NCBI RefSeq assembly: GCF_008271805.1
Contig: NZ_VSRY01000144.1
Location: 1-64,000 of the forward strand
Length of the DNA: 64,000 bases
Reading direction: 5' to 3'
Source: Streptomyces sp. TRM49041
GTDB taxonomy: Bacteria; Actinomycetota; Actinomycetes; Streptomycetales; Streptomycetaceae
Program-made: the position numbers and the translations under genes
The notes under the pieces: generated by a model
Database searches by the model: none
What the model saw: only the letters and a program-made list of their open reading frames with translations
What the model was told of the DNA's origin: nothing
Part shown: positions 24,007-35,297 of the stretch, piece by piece
Layout of the letters: the number at the start of each line of letters is the position of its first letter
Position numbering within the stretch: the first letter of the stretch is position 1

Positions 24007-24891
24007 CGGCGGGCCACGACGCCGCGAGGGCGTCCTGGGACAGGGTCCCGGGGCGCCCTTCGCCGTTCCGCCGGAGCCGTCCACACCCGGTGCGCGCTCC
24101 AGGGGCGGTGCGGCGGTGTTCGAATACCGTCGCCGGTTGCGCCGTTCTCCACAGATGTGGGAAGGATCTTCCGTCCACAGCTTGGGGACTGTGAAGTTTT
24201 CCGGATCTTGTCCACAGAGGAGGCGGGGGCAGCATTGTCCCCGCAGGTCGGAGGGGTGTGGAATTGTGACTGAGCGCCCTCCACAGCCTGTGGACACAGA
24301 GTCGGCCCACAACCTGTGATCAAGGTTGTCCACCGGCGACCCACAGGGAAGCTCCCATGGTCCACAGCTTCTCCACACCGCTGTCCACTGTTCGGCAACA
24401 AAACACCCCCGCTCACCGGCATGAGTGAAAGCGGTCACATCAAGGGGCTGGGTTCGGCTGTGGGGAACCTGGGTAAAGCTGGGGACAGCACTGGGGAGAA
24501 GTCCGCCCGGCCTGTGCATCGGGTGTGCAGAACTTTCCCGCGTCCACAGCGGAGGCCACTTGTCCACGGCCTCCGCCCACAGGCGCGGTGGACAAAAAAT
24601 GGGCTGTGACCTGCGCGGATGGCGTTATCCACGGTTTCCACAAGCCCTACTACTACTCCCACACAGAGTTAGCGAGGAATCCGGCTCGAAGTGGGCCCTG
24701 TGCACAACTCGGCCTCGGCACTCCGGCCGCGGCTCGACGCGACTTGACCCCGAGCCGCACCGAGTGTCGGTGGCGTGCGTCAGACTGGTCCCCGGCATCC
24801 ACCCGTCCTGCCGCTGCGGCGGCGGAGGAACCGGATGCCGGACGAGGAAGGCCAGCAGGGCGAGCCAGGCAACAGCAGGAGGCGGCTTACG
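24007..24891. other. oriC: Replication origin oriC
   Basis: This 885-base non-coding region between dnaA and dnaN is packed with DnaA boxes. Exact or one-off copies in plus-strand terms: TTCTCCACA 24145, CCGTCCACA 24171, TTGTCCACA 24208 (perfect), CCCTCCACA 24277, TGTGGACAC 24289, TTGTCCACC 24326, TGGTCCACA 24358, TTCTCCACA 24369, CTGTCCACT 24381, GCGTCCACA 24540, TTGTCCACG 24560, GGTGGACAA 24587, TTATCCACG 24625 and GTTTCCACA 24634. Most point the same way. A short A-run lies at 24594-24599, and a DnaA-trio-like element follows the last boxes. No long AT-rich 13-mers are present, as expected for Streptomyces. Position, orientation and box density leave little doubt. Confidence 0.96.
24625..24657. 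other. Candidate basal unwinding element (boxes plus DnaA-trio)
   Basis: Two adjacent box-like sequences (24625-24633 and 24634-24642) are followed by a five-base spacer AGCCC and then TACTACTACT (24648-24657). Read 3' to 5' on the minus strand this is GAT-GAT-GA, the DnaA-trio pattern described for origin unwinding in other bacteria. The DNA beyond it is less GC-rich. This is an inference from pattern only. Confidence 0.45.
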
Positions 24892-26022
24892 GTGAAGATC
24901 CGGGTGGAGCGCGATGTACTCGCGGAGGCGGTGGCCTGGGTGGCCCGTAGCCTCCCGGCCCGTCCGCCCGCGCCCGTGCTCGCGGGCCTTCTGCTGAAGG
25001 CCGAGGACGGTGCGCTGAGCTTCTCCAGCTTCGACTACGAGGTCTCCGCGCGGGTCTCGGTCGAGGCCGAGGTGGAGGAGGACGGCACGGTCCTGGTGTC
25101 CGGCCGGCTGCTCGCGGACATCTGCCGCGCACTCCCCAACCGGCCGGTGGAGATTTCCACAGACGGTGTACGGGCGACGGTGGTCTGCGGCTCGTCGCGT
25201 TTCACGCTCCACACCCTGCCGGTCGAGGAGTATCCGGCGCTGCCGCAGATGCCGACCGCGACCGGCACCGTCCCCGGCGAGGTCTTCGCCTCCGCCGCCG
25301 CCCAGGTCGCCATCGCCGCGGGCCGCGACGACACGCTGCCCGTGCTCACCGGCGTACGCATTGAGATCGAGGGCGACAAGGTCACGCTGGCCTCGACCGA
25401 CCGTTACCGCTTCGCGGTGCGCGAGTTCCTGTGGAAGCCGGAGTCCTCGGACGCCTCGGCCGTCGCCCTGGTGCCCGCCAAGACGCTGCTGGACACCGCC
25501 AAGGCGCTGACCAGCGGTGACACGGTGACGCTGGCGCTGTCCGGCTCCGGGGCGGGCGAGGGCCTGATCGGTTTCGAGGGCGCGGGGCGGCGAACGACGA
25601 CCCGGCTGCTCGAAGGCGACCTGCCGAAGTACCGCACGCTCTTCCCGACCGAGTTCAACTCGGTGGCGACGATCGAGACGGCGCCGTTCGTCGAGGCCGT
25701 GAAGCGTGTGGCGCTGGTGGCCGAGCGGAACACGCCGGTGCGGCTCAGCTTCGAGCAGGGCGTGCTCATCCTGGAGGCCGGCTCGAGCGACGACGCACAG
25801 GCTGTGGAGCGTGTGGACGCCCAGCTGGAGGGCGACGACATCTCGATCGCCTTCAACCCGACGTTCCTGCTGGACGGCCTGAGCGCCATCGACTCCCCGG
25901 TCGCCCAGCTGTCCTTCACCACGTCCACCAAGCCCGCGCTGCTCAGCGGCAAGCCCGCCGTGGACGCGGAGGCGGACGAGGCGTACAAGTACCTGATCAT
26001 GCCGGTCCGGCTCAGCGGCTGA
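24892..26022 (+). CDS. dnaN: DNA polymerase III beta sliding clamp
   Basis: A 376-residue clamp that tethers the replicative polymerase. GTG 24892 (reads VKIRVERDVLAEAVAWVARS) follows a perfect AGGAGG (24877-24882). The three-domain clamp pattern is visible, with LPVLTGVRIEIEGDKVTLAS, TDRYRFAVREF and the C-terminal YKYLIMPVRLSG, which matches the family ending (L-x-x-P-x-R-x-x). It is the first gene on the right arm of oriC and reads away from the origin. Confidence 0.98.
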   Translation: MKIRVERDVLAEAVAWVARSLPARPPAPVLAGLLLKAEDGALSFSSFDYEVSARVSVEAEVEEDGTVLVSGRLLADICRALPNRPVEISTDGVRATVVCGSSRFTLHTLPVEEYPALPQMPTATGTVPGEVFASAAAQVAIAAGRDDTLPVLTGVRIEIEGDKVTLASTDRYRFAVREFLWKPESSDASAVALVPAKTLLDTAKALTSGDTVTLALSGSGAGEGLIGFEGAGRRTTTRLLEGDLPKYRTLFPTEFNSVATIETAPFVEAVKRVALVAERNTPVRLSFEQGVLILEAGSSDDAQAVERVDAQLEGDDISIAFNPTFLLDGLSAIDSPVAQLSFTTSTKPALLSGKPAVDAEADEAYKYLIMPVRLSG

Positions 26023-26121
26023 CTGGCTGACTGAGCGGCCGACCCCACAGGTGTGCACCCGTGTCCGGGCGTAGTCTCGGACACGGGTACGAACTCGCAC
26101 ACAACGCGTAAGGAAGATCTG

Positions 26122-26997
26122 ATGGAGCTCGGTCTCATCGGCCTCGGCAAGATGGGCGGCAACATGCGCGAGCGCATCCGCCGCGCGGGTCACACCGTCG
26201 TCGGGTACGACCGCAACGCGGACCTCGCCGATGTCCACAGCCTCGAAGAACTTGTGGGCAAGCTGAAGGGCCCGCGCGTCGTGTGGGTCATGGTCCCGGC
26301 CGGTGAAGCGACGCAGTCCACGATCGACCAGCTGGGCGAGCTGCTGTCCCCCGGCGACGTGGTCGTCGACGGCGGCAACTCCCGCTGGACGGACGACGAG
26401 AAGCACGCCGAGGAGCTCGCCGCCAAGGGCATCGGCTTCGTCGACTGCGGCGTCTCCGGCGGTGTGTGGGGTCTGGAGAACGGCTACGCGCTGATGTACG
26501 GCGGCGACGCCGAGCACGTCGCGAAGGTCCAGCCGGTCTTCGACGCGCTGAAGCCGGAAGGCGAGTTCGGCTCCGTCCACGCGGGCAAGGTCGGCGCCGG
26601 TCACTTCGCGAAGATGGTCCACAACGGCATCGAGTACGCGATGATGCAGGCCTTCGCCGAGGGCTGGGAGCTGCTGGAGGCCGTGGACTCCGTCACCGAC
26701 GTCCGCGAGGTCTTCCGGTCCTGGCAGGAGGGCACGGTCATCCGCTCCTGGCTGCTGGACCTGGCCGTCCGCGCCCTCGACGAGGACGAGCACCTCGGCA
26801 AGCTGCGGGGCTACGCCTCGGACTCCGGCGAGGGCCGCTGGACGGTCGAGGCCGCCATCGACAACGCGGTGCCGCTGCCCGCGATCACCGCGTCGCTGTT
26901 CGCGCGGTTCGCGTCGCGTCAGGACGACTCCCCGCAGATGAAGATGATCGCCGCCCTCCGCAACCAGTTCGGCGGTCACGCGGTCGAGTCCAAGTAA
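26122..26997 (+). CDS. gnd: 6-phosphogluconate dehydrogenase (decarboxylating), short form
   Basis: Oxidises 6-phosphogluconate to ribulose 5-phosphate. The 291-residue protein starts at ATG 26122 behind AAGGAAG. The Rossmann start is MELGLIGLGKMGGNM, the substrate motifs are VDGGNSRW and GHFAKMVHNGIEYAMMQAFA with the catalytic lysine and asparagine, and the last third is helical. The length corresponds to the short GndA/YqeC-like group, about 180 residues shorter than the E. coli enzyme; members often use NAD, but cofactor choice cannot be read with confidence. Its location between dnaN and recF is standard in streptomycetes. Confidence 0.94.
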   Translation: MELGLIGLGKMGGNMRERIRRAGHTVVGYDRNADLADVHSLEELVGKLKGPRVVWVMVPAGEATQSTIDQLGELLSPGDVVVDGGNSRWTDDEKHAEELAAKGIGFVDCGVSGGVWGLENGYALMYGGDAEHVAKVQPVFDALKPEGEFGSVHAGKVGAGHFAKMVHNGIEYAMMQAFAEGWELLEAVDSVTDVREVFRSWQEGTVIRSWLLDLAVRALDEDEHLGKLRGYASDSGEGRWTVEAAIDNAVPLPAITASLFARFASRQDDSPQMKMIAALRNQFGGHAVESK

Positions 26998-27028
26998 CAC
27001 GCAGCACCGGAAGAGGTCCGCGCACACC

Positions 27029-28159
27029 ATGCACGTCACGCATCTGTCGCTGGCCGACTTCCGCTCGTACGCCCGGGTAGAGGTTCCGCTCGACCCGGGC
27101 GTCAGCGTGTTCGTGGGCGCCAACGGGCAGGGCAAGACGAACCTCGTCGAGGCCGTCGGGTATCTCGCGACGCTCGGCAGCCACCGGGTGTCGTCCGACG
27201 CGCCCCTCGTCCGGGTCGGCGCCGAGCGGGCCGTCGTCCGCGCCGCCGTACGGCAGGGAGAGCGCCGGCAGCTCGTCGAGCTGGAGCTCAACCCGGGTAA
27301 GGCCAACCGCGCCCGCATCAATAGATCCTCGCAGGTCAGACCGCGTGACGTGCTGGGGATCATACGGACCGTGCTCTTCGCGCCCGAGGACCTGGCGCTG
27401 GTGAAGGGCGACCCCGGCGAGCGGCGGCGGTTCCTCGACGAGCTGATCACCGCGCGCTCACCGCGGATGGCGGGAGTGCGGTCCGACTACGACCGGGTGC
27501 TCAAGCAGCGCAACACCCTGCTGAAGACCGCCGCCATGGCGCGGCGGCACGGTGGCCGCGCCATGGACCTCTCCACCCTCGACGTGTGGGACCAGCACCT
27601 CGCGCACACCGGTGCCGAGCTTCTGGCCCAGCGGCTCGACCTCGTCGCCACGCTCCAGCCGCTGGCCGTCAAGGCGTACGAGCAGCTCGCCCCCGGCGGT
27701 GGCCCCGTCACCCTGGAGTACCGCGGCTCGGCGGGCGGTGACGACCAGCTGCCGGCAGGGCGGGAGGAGCTGCGTGAGCAGCTGCTCGGGGCGCTCGCCG
27801 AAGTCCGCAAGCAGGAGATCGAGCGGGGCGTCACGCTCGTCGGACCCCACCGCGACGACCTCGGGCTGAAGCTGGGGCCGATGCCGGCGAAGGGGTACGC
27901 GAGCCACGGCGAGTCCTGGTCGTACGCGCTCGCGCTGCGGCTCGCCTCGTACGATCTGCTGCGCGCCGAGGGCAACGAGCCGGTGCTCGTCCTCGACGAC
28001 GTCTTCGCGGAGCTGGACGCCCGCCGCCGGGAACGGCTCGCCGAGCTGGTCGCGCCCGGCGAGCAGGTGCTGGTGACGGCGGCCGTCGACGACGACGTGC
28101 CCGGAGTGCTGGCCGGGGCGCGGTACGCGGTGTCGGACGGGGCGGTGGAGCGCGTATGA
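27029..28159 (+). CDS. recF: DNA replication and repair protein RecF
   Basis: A 376-residue SMC-like ATPase that helps load RecA at single-strand gaps. ATG 27029 starts MHVTHLSLADFRSYARVEVP. Walker A is VGANGQGKTNLVEAVGY, the signature motif lies in the SYALALRLASYDLLR region and Walker B is VLVLDDVFAELDARRRERLA. It overlaps the DUF721 gene by 4 bases (ATGA), so the two are coupled. Confidence 0.97.
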   Translation: MHVTHLSLADFRSYARVEVPLDPGVSVFVGANGQGKTNLVEAVGYLATLGSHRVSSDAPLVRVGAERAVVRAAVRQGERRQLVELELNPGKANRARINRSSQVRPRDVLGIIRTVLFAPEDLALVKGDPGERRRFLDELITARSPRMAGVRSDYDRVLKQRNTLLKTAAMARRHGGRAMDLSTLDVWDQHLAHTGAELLAQRLDLVATLQPLAVKAYEQLAPGGGPVTLEYRGSAGGDDQLPAGREELREQLLGALAEVRKQEIERGVTLVGPHRDDLGLKLGPMPAKGYASHGESWSYALALRLASYDLLRAEGNEPVLVLDDVFAELDARRRERLAELVAPGEQVLVTAAVDDDVPGVLAGARYAVSDGAVERV

Positions 28160-28752
28160 GCATCCAGCCCCGGCAGCCGTTTCCCCAGCAGCTGCCCACA
28201 CAGCAGCCGGCACCACAACAGCCGGAACCGCGGACGCCCGCGCCCGAACCCTCCGGGATCGACCTGGCGCGGGTCGCGCTGCGCGCCGCGAAGGAGCAGG
28301 CGAAGGCACGCGGCGCCGCGGCGCAGCAGAAGAAGCAGGCGCGGCGGGGTGGTGGGCTGCGCTCGGGCGCGCGTGCCGACGGCCGTGATCCGCTGCCACT
28401 GGGCGCGGCGATCAACCGGCTGATCACCGAGCGCGGGTGGGAGGCGCCCGCGGCGGTCGGCGGGGTGATGGGACGGTGGCCGCAGATCGTCGGGGAGGAT
28501 CTGGCGAAGCACTGCGTGCCGCTGCGGTACGACGAGGACCCGGACGAGCGGGTGCTCACGGTGCAGTGCGACTCCACGGTGTGGGCGACCCAGCTGCGGC
28601 TGCTGGCGCCGCGGCTGGTGGCGCGGCTGAACGAGGACCTCGGGCACGGCACGGTGCGGGTCATCCGAGTACTGGGGCCGGGTGCCCCGAGGCGGGGGTA
28701 CGGGCCGCTGCGAGCCCCTGGGAGCCGGGGGCCGGGGGACACGTACGGCTGA
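28156..28752 (+). CDS. DUF721 family protein (DciA-like)
   Basis: A 198-residue protein starting at ATG 28156 inside the recF stop. The first 90 residues are Pro, Gln, Ala and Lys rich; the DUF721 domain begins near LGAAINRLITERGWEAPAAV and contains RWPQIVGEDLAKHCVPLRYD and LTVQCDSTVWATQLRLLAPR. DUF721 proteins of the DciA type load the replicative helicase in bacteria that lack DnaC, and genes in this position in actinobacteria belong to that family. A role in helicase loading is therefore a reasonable inference. The tail is Gly/Arg/Pro-rich. Confidence 0.88.
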   Translation: MSIQPRQPFPQQLPTQQPAPQQPEPRTPAPEPSGIDLARVALRAAKEQAKARGAAAQQKKQARRGGGLRSGARADGRDPLPLGAAINRLITERGWEAPAAVGGVMGRWPQIVGEDLAKHCVPLRYDEDPDERVLTVQCDSTVWATQLRLLAPRLVARLNEDLGHGTVRVIRVLGPGAPRRGYGPLRAPGSRGPGDTYG

Positions 28753-29294
28753 GGGGGATCTCCACAGCCCGCGCCTCGCGGAACCGGGGGTGCGCCAGTC
28801 CTCGGGCCCCGGCCCCGGAGTACCGACCCCCCCACCACCGCCCCACCACCACCCACCACCCACCACCCACCACCGCGCCGACGGACCCCGACGCCCCGCG
28901 TGCGGCGCCGCCGTCGCCGCACCTCCCGCGATCAGCGCCCGCGTCGCACTCCTGTGAACCGCGGCGTGACCTGCTGCGTATGGGGTTCTGGAGGGATTTT
29001 CCGCCGCCCGGTGCGCCGGGGGTTCCTGATGTGTGCACGGCGGTAGCGGGTGGTTGACAGGCCGAAGCGCTGAGTGCCCGTGTGAGCCTCTTGAGCCCCC
29101 TTCCCGGATATGGGGAGTCGTTCGGCGCCGGTTCAGGGCGGCACATGCGGACTCAGGTACCGGCAAACCCCCATGAGTGTCAGCGCTACCGGTAGACTGG
29201 TAGGTAATCCCGCCCACTGCGGAACATGTCGAACGACGCAGCCACTCCCGGGGCCCCCGAGAAGTGGCTCGCGCTGTGCCAGAAAGGGCGCTTC
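28753..29294. promoter_or_regulatory. DUF721-gyrB intergenic region
   Basis: A gap of 542 bases with no supported gene. It contains a 48-base CCACC-rich tract (28827-28874) and, near the 3' end, possible -10 hexamers such as TAGACT (29193-29198). Open frames crossing it, including the upstream extension of the gyrB frame, lack ribosome sites and codon bias. In S. coelicolor the gyrase promoter responds to supercoiling, and this region should carry the corresponding control. Confidence 0.5.
28827..28874 (-). repeat. CCACC-rich tract with G-quadruplex potential upstream of gyrB
   Basis: The plus strand has repeated CCACCACC/CCCACC units; the minus strand therefore has more than four runs of three or more G separated by GGT-type loops, a textbook quadruplex pattern. 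There is no coding explanation for the repeat. Confidence 0.75.
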
Positions 29295-31355
29295 GTGGCC
29301 GATTCCGGCAACCCCAACGAGAACATTCCGTCCACTGCCGCCGGCGAGAGCCGCGAGATCCTGGCGCCGGGTTCCCCGGCGTACGACGCCAGCGCGATCA
29401 CCGTCCTCGAGGGTCTGGACGCGGTCCGCAAGCGGCCGGGCATGTACATCGGCTCGACCGGTGAGCGTGGACTCCACCACCTGGTGTACGAGGTCGTCGA
29501 CAACTCCGTCGACGAGGCCCTGGCCGGCCACGCGGACACCATCGACGTGACGATCCTGGCCGACGGCGGCGTGCGCGTCGTGGACAACGGCCGCGGTATC
29601 CCCGTCGATGTCCACCCCGTCGAGAAGAAGCCGGCCGTCGAGGTCGTCCTGACCGTGCTGCACGCGGGCGGCAAGTTCGGCGGCGGCGGTTACTCCGTCT
29701 CCGGTGGTCTGCACGGTGTCGGTGTATCCGTCGTCAACGCCCTGTCGTCCCGGCTCTCCGTGGAGATCAACCGCGACGGGTACCGCTGGACGCAGGACTA
29801 CAAGCTCGGTGTCCCCACCGCGCCGCTCGCCAAGCACGAGCGGGTGGAGGAGTCCGGGACGGCGGTGACGTTCTGGGCCGACCCCGACGTCTTCGAGACC
29901 ACCGAGTACTCCTTCGAGACGCTCTCGCGGCGCTTCCAGGAGATGGCCTTCCTCAACAAGGGCCTCACCCTGACGCTCACCGACGAGCGCGAGTCCGCCA
30001 AGGCGACGATGAACGCCGACGACCCCGACGCCGCCGAGACGGCCGAGGAGGCGCCGGCGCGCACGGTGACGTACCACTACGAAGGCGGCATCGTCGACTT
30101 CGTCAAGTACCTCAACTCCCGCAAGGGCGACCTGATCCACCCGACCGTGATCTCCGTGGAGTCGGAGGACAAGGAGCGGATGCTCTCGGTCGAGATCGCC
30201 ATGCAGTGGAACTCGCAGTACACCGAGGGTGTGTACTCCTTCGCGAACACCATCCACACACATGAGGGTGGTACGCACGAGGAGGGCTTCCGCGCCGCGC
30301 TCACCGGTCTCGTCAACCGCTACGCGCGCGACAAGAAGCTGCTGCGCGAGAAGGACGACAACCTCACCGGTGAGGACATCCGCGAGGGTCTGACCGCGAT
30401 CATCTCGGTCAAGCTGGGCGAGCCCCAGTTCGAGGGCCAGACGAAGACCAAGCTGGGCAACACGGAGGCGAAGACCTTCGTGCAGAAGGTCGTCCACGAG
30501 CACCTCTCCGACTGGTTCGACCGCAACCCGAACGAGGCCGCGGACATCATCCGCAAGGGCATCCAGGCCGCCACCGCGCGCGTGGCCGCCCGTAAGGCGC
30601 GGGATCTGACGCGCCGGAAGGGCCTGCTCGAGTCGGCCTCCCTGCCGGGCAAGCTCTCCGACTGCCAGTCGAACGACCCGACCAAGTGCGAGATCTTCAT
30701 CGTCGAGGGTGACTCCGCCGGCGGCTCCGCGAAGTCCGGCCGTAACCCGATGTACCAGGCCATCCTGCCGATCCGCGGCAAGATCCTGAACGTCGAGAAG
30801 GCCCGGATCGACAAGATCCTGCAGAACACCGAGGTCCAGGCGCTGATCTCGGCCTTCGGTACCGGGGTCCACGAGGACTTCGACATCGAGAAGCTCCGGT
30901 ATCACAAGATCATCCTCATGGCGGACGCCGACGTCGACGGCCAGCACATCAACACGCTGCTGCTGACGTTCCTGTTCCGCTTCATGCGGCCGCTGGTCGA
31001 GGCGGGCCATGTCTTCCTGTCGCGGCCTCCGCTCTACAAGATCAAGTGGGGCCGGGACGACTTCGAGTACGCGTACTCGGACCGCGAGCGCGACGCGCTG
31101 ATCGAGCTGGGCAAGCAGAACGGCAAGCGCGTCCGCGAGGACTCGATCCAGCGCTTCAAGGGGCTCGGCGAGATGAACGCCGAGGAGCTGCGCGTCACCA
31201 CCATGGACGTCGAGCACCGCGTCCTCGGCCAGGTCACCCTGGACGACGCGGCGCAGGCGGACGACCTGTTCTCGGTGCTGATGGGCGAGGACGTCGAGGC
31301 ACGGCGCTCCTTCATCCAGCGCAACGCCAAGGACGTCCGCTTCCTCGACATCTGA
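29295..31355 (+). CDS. gyrB: DNA gyrase subunit B
   Basis: The ATPase subunit of gyrase, which introduces negative supercoils. GTG 29295 gives 686 residues, the length I recall for S. coelicolor GyrB, and follows AAAGGG; the ATG at 29226 is in frame but has no ribosome site. The GHKL ATPase domain shows DNSVDEALAGHA, VVDNGRGIPVDVHP and GGKFGGGGYSVSGGLHGVGV. The TOPRIM domain has EIFIVEGDSAGGSAKSGRNP and MADADVDGQHINTLLLTFLF. The C-terminus ends RNAKDVRFLDI as usual. It is 41 bases before gyrA. Confidence 0.98.
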   Translation: MADSGNPNENIPSTAAGESREILAPGSPAYDASAITVLEGLDAVRKRPGMYIGSTGERGLHHLVYEVVDNSVDEALAGHADTIDVTILADGGVRVVDNGRGIPVDVHPVEKKPAVEVVLTVLHAGGKFGGGGYSVSGGLHGVGVSVVNALSSRLSVEINRDGYRWTQDYKLGVPTAPLAKHERVEESGTAVTFWADPDVFETTEYSFETLSRRFQEMAFLNKGLTLTLTDERESAKATMNADDPDAAETAEEAPARTVTYHYEGGIVDFVKYLNSRKGDLIHPTVISVESEDKERMLSVEIAMQWNSQYTEGVYSFANTIHTHEGGTHEEGFRAALTGLVNRYARDKKLLREKDDNLTGEDIREGLTAIISVKLGEPQFEGQTKTKLGNTEAKTFVQKVVHEHLSDWFDRNPNEAADIIRKGIQAATARVAARKARDLTRRKGLLESASLPGKLSDCQSNDPTKCEIFIVEGDSAGGSAKSGRNPMYQAILPIRGKILNVEKARIDKILQNTEVQALISAFGTGVHEDFDIEKLRYHKIILMADADVDGQHINTLLLTFLFRFMRPLVEAGHVFLSRPPLYKIKWGRDDFEYAYSDRERDALIELGKQNGKRVREDSIQRFKGLGEMNAEELRVTTMDVEHRVLGQVTLDDAAQADDLFSVLMGEDVEARRSFIQRNAKDVRFLDI

Positions 31356-31396
31356 GTCGGTCTCAGCTGACCGTACGAAAGGATTGATGACCGGCA

Positions 31397-34051
<2,655 letters not shown>

Positions 34052-34054
34052 AGC

Positions 34055-34750
34055 GTGAGCGGAGCCACGGGCGCCGGATCGGCCGGCTCGGCCGCTTCAG
34101 CTTCAGGAGCGAACGGTGCCCGTGGCCCAGCCACGGACTCCCAGGGGGTTGCGGTGACCGACACCCGGGGGCCGAAGCCCCCCTACGACATGTACGACGA
34201 CGGCCCGCTGCCTGCCGAGCGGCCGTCCGCCGCTCAGCAGGCGGCACAGCCGTACCACCCGCCGCAGGCGTACGCGGCGGGCGGCACCCAGGGCGGTGGT
34301 TCCGCGGGTGGCACCCTCGGCGGCGCTCAGGGCGCCGCCGGGGTACGCCGGCCGCGTACGGGCGCCAAGACCACGCCGCGTACGCGCAAGGCGCGGCTGC
34401 GGGTGGCCAAGGCCGACCCGTGGTCGGTGATGAAGGTGAGCTTCCTGCTCTCCATCGCGCTGGGCATCTGCACGGTGGTCGCGGCCGCGGTGCTGTGGAT
34501 GGTCATGGACGCGATGGGCGTCTTCTCGACGGTCGGCGCGACGATCAGCGACGCGACCGGCTCCACCGACAGCAACGGGTTCGACCTCCAGGCCTTCCTG
34601 TCGCTGCCCCGCGTGCTGGTCTTCACCTCGGTGATCGCGGTCATCGATGTGGTGCTCGCCACGGCGCTGGCGACGCTCGGCGCCTTCATCTACAACCTGG
34701 CGGCGGGTTTCGTGGGCGGCGTGGAGCTGACGCTCGCCGAGGACGAATAG
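34055..34750 (+). CDS. DUF3566 family membrane protein
   Basis: A 231-residue protein from GTG 34055, 3 bases after the gyrA stop, using GAGGAG inside the gyrA end as ribosome site. The first ~120 residues are Gly/Ala/Pro-rich and disordered. The DUF3566 domain starts at ARLRVAKADPWSVMKVSFLL and has two membrane helices, VSFLLSIALGICTVVAAAVL and VLVFTSVIAVIDVVLATALA. The family sits behind gyrA across actinobacteria; its role is unknown, but translational coupling points to co-expression with gyrase. Confidence 0.9.
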   Translation: MSGATGAGSAGSAASASGANGARGPATDSQGVAVTDTRGPKPPYDMYDDGPLPAERPSAAQQAAQPYHPPQAYAAGGTQGGGSAGGTLGGAQGAAGVRRPRTGAKTTPRTRKARLRVAKADPWSVMKVSFLLSIALGICTVVAAAVLWMVMDAMGVFSTVGATISDATGSTDSNGFDLQAFLSLPRVLVFTSVIAVIDVVLATALATLGAFIYNLAAGFVGGVELTLAEDE

Positions 34751-34754
34751 CGAT

Positions 34755-34784
34755 TTGGGCAGGAGCCGTCCTGTGCGCTAATCT
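34755..34784 (+). promoter_or_regulatory. Promoter of tRNA-Ile
   Basis: TTGGGC (34755-34760) and TAATCT (34779-34784) are separated by 18 bases and lie 25 bases ahead of the tRNA. The -10 segment GCTAATCTTCAGA recurs in front of tRNA-Leu in this window. Confidence 0.65.
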
Positions 34785-34808
34785 TCAGAGGTCAGCGCGC
34801 AGCGCGGA

Positions 34809-34882
34809 GGGGCTATAGCTCAGTTGGTTAGAGCGCATCCCTGATAAGGATGAGGCCACAGGTTCAAATCCTGTTAGCCCCA
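34809..34882 (+). tRNA. tRNA-Ile (GAT)
   Basis: Seventy-four bases fold into a full cloverleaf. The acceptor stem is GGGGCTA with TAGCCCC, the anticodon stem ATCC/GGAT encloses CTGATAA with anticodon GAT, and the T arm contains GGTTCAAATCC. The 3' CCA is not encoded, so it must be added by the nucleotidyltransferase. Confidence 0.98.
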
Positions 34883-34890
34883 CAGAAACT

Positions 34891-34920
34891 GAAGGCCCCG
34901 GTCGAGAGACCGGGGCCTTC
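34891..34920 (+). terminator. Terminator after tRNA-Ile
   Basis: A perfect 13-bp stem (GAAGGCCCCGGTC with its complement) closes on GAGA, starting 8 bases after the tRNA. Confidence 0.9.
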
Positions 34921-34950
34921 GGCGTTGTTCCCTGGGTGGGCGGGTGCGGG

Positions 34951-34976
34951 TGAGGGCCCGGAGTGAGGGCCCGGAG
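34951..34976 (+). repeat. 13-base tandem duplication
   Basis: TGAGGGCCCGGAG occurs twice head to tail in the G-rich gap after tRNA-Ile. Two copies only; no function suggested. The surrounding gap (34921-35116) has no other gene. Confidence 0.7.
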
Positions 34977-35064
34977 TGGGGTCCTGGTGGGGTCGTAGTG
35001 GGGCGTCGGGACGGTGTCGTACTGTCGTCCGGACGTAGGTCACCGATTGATATCGGTTGGTGTG

Positions 35065-35070
35065 TATAGT
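35065..35070 (+). promoter_or_regulatory. Candidate -10 box for the DLW-39 gene
   Basis: TATAGT, 46 bases upstream of the GTG start, directly after an inverted repeat ACCGAT-TGAT-ATCGGT (35042-35057) that could be an operator. No clear -35. Confidence 0.4.
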
Positions 35071-35116
35071 CGGGCGCCATAAGGTCCCCTACGTCAACGA
35101 AAGACGAGGTCGCGCG

Positions 35117-35245
35117 GTGAAGAAGCTTCTCCTGGTCGCACTGGCCGCCATCGGCGGGCTCCTCGTGTACCGCCAGATCCAGGCGGATCGCGCCGAGCAG
35201 GATCTGTGGACGGAGGCGACCGACTCCGTGCCCGCAGGTTCGTGA
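35117..35245 (+). CDS. DLW-39 family small protein
   Basis: Only 42 residues from GTG 35117 (reads VKKLLLVALAAIGGLLVYRQ), with GAGG at good spacing. A short hydrophobic helix at residues 4-18 is followed by a charged segment containing DRAEQDLWTEATD, the Asp-Leu-Trp signature of the family. The N-terminal helix suggests membrane attachment. The function is unknown. It is conserved in this position in streptomycetes and stands alone between two terminators. Confidence 0.88.
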   Translation: MKKLLLVALAAIGGLLVYRQIQADRAEQDLWTEATDSVPAGS

Positions 35246-35265
35246 GACGCGTCCCAGTTCGTGAA

Positions 35266-35297
35266 GGGCCCCGGCTGCTGAGAAGCGGCCGGGGCCC
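35266..35297 (+). terminator. Terminator after the DLW-39 gene
   Basis: GGGCCCCGGC (35266-35275) pairs with GCCGGGGCCC (35288-35297) around a 12-base loop. Confidence 0.85.

Noticed and set aside
23987..24895. Several 70-150 codon open frames in the dnaA-dnaN gap
   Set aside because: The region is filled with DnaA boxes, lacks coding bias and is the origin in all relatives.
28753..29060. A short gene in the DUF721-gyrB gap covering the CCACC tract
   Set aside because: The reading is Pro/His low complexity without a ribosome site; the repeat explains the open frame.
29226..29294. An extended gyrB start at ATG 29226
   Set aside because: The extra 23 residues lack a ribosome site, and the GTG at 29295 gives the length I recall for Streptomyces GyrB.
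34951..34976. Tandem 13-base repeat considered as a CRISPR remnant
   Set aside because: Only two copies, adjacent without spacers, and no cas genes anywhere in the window.
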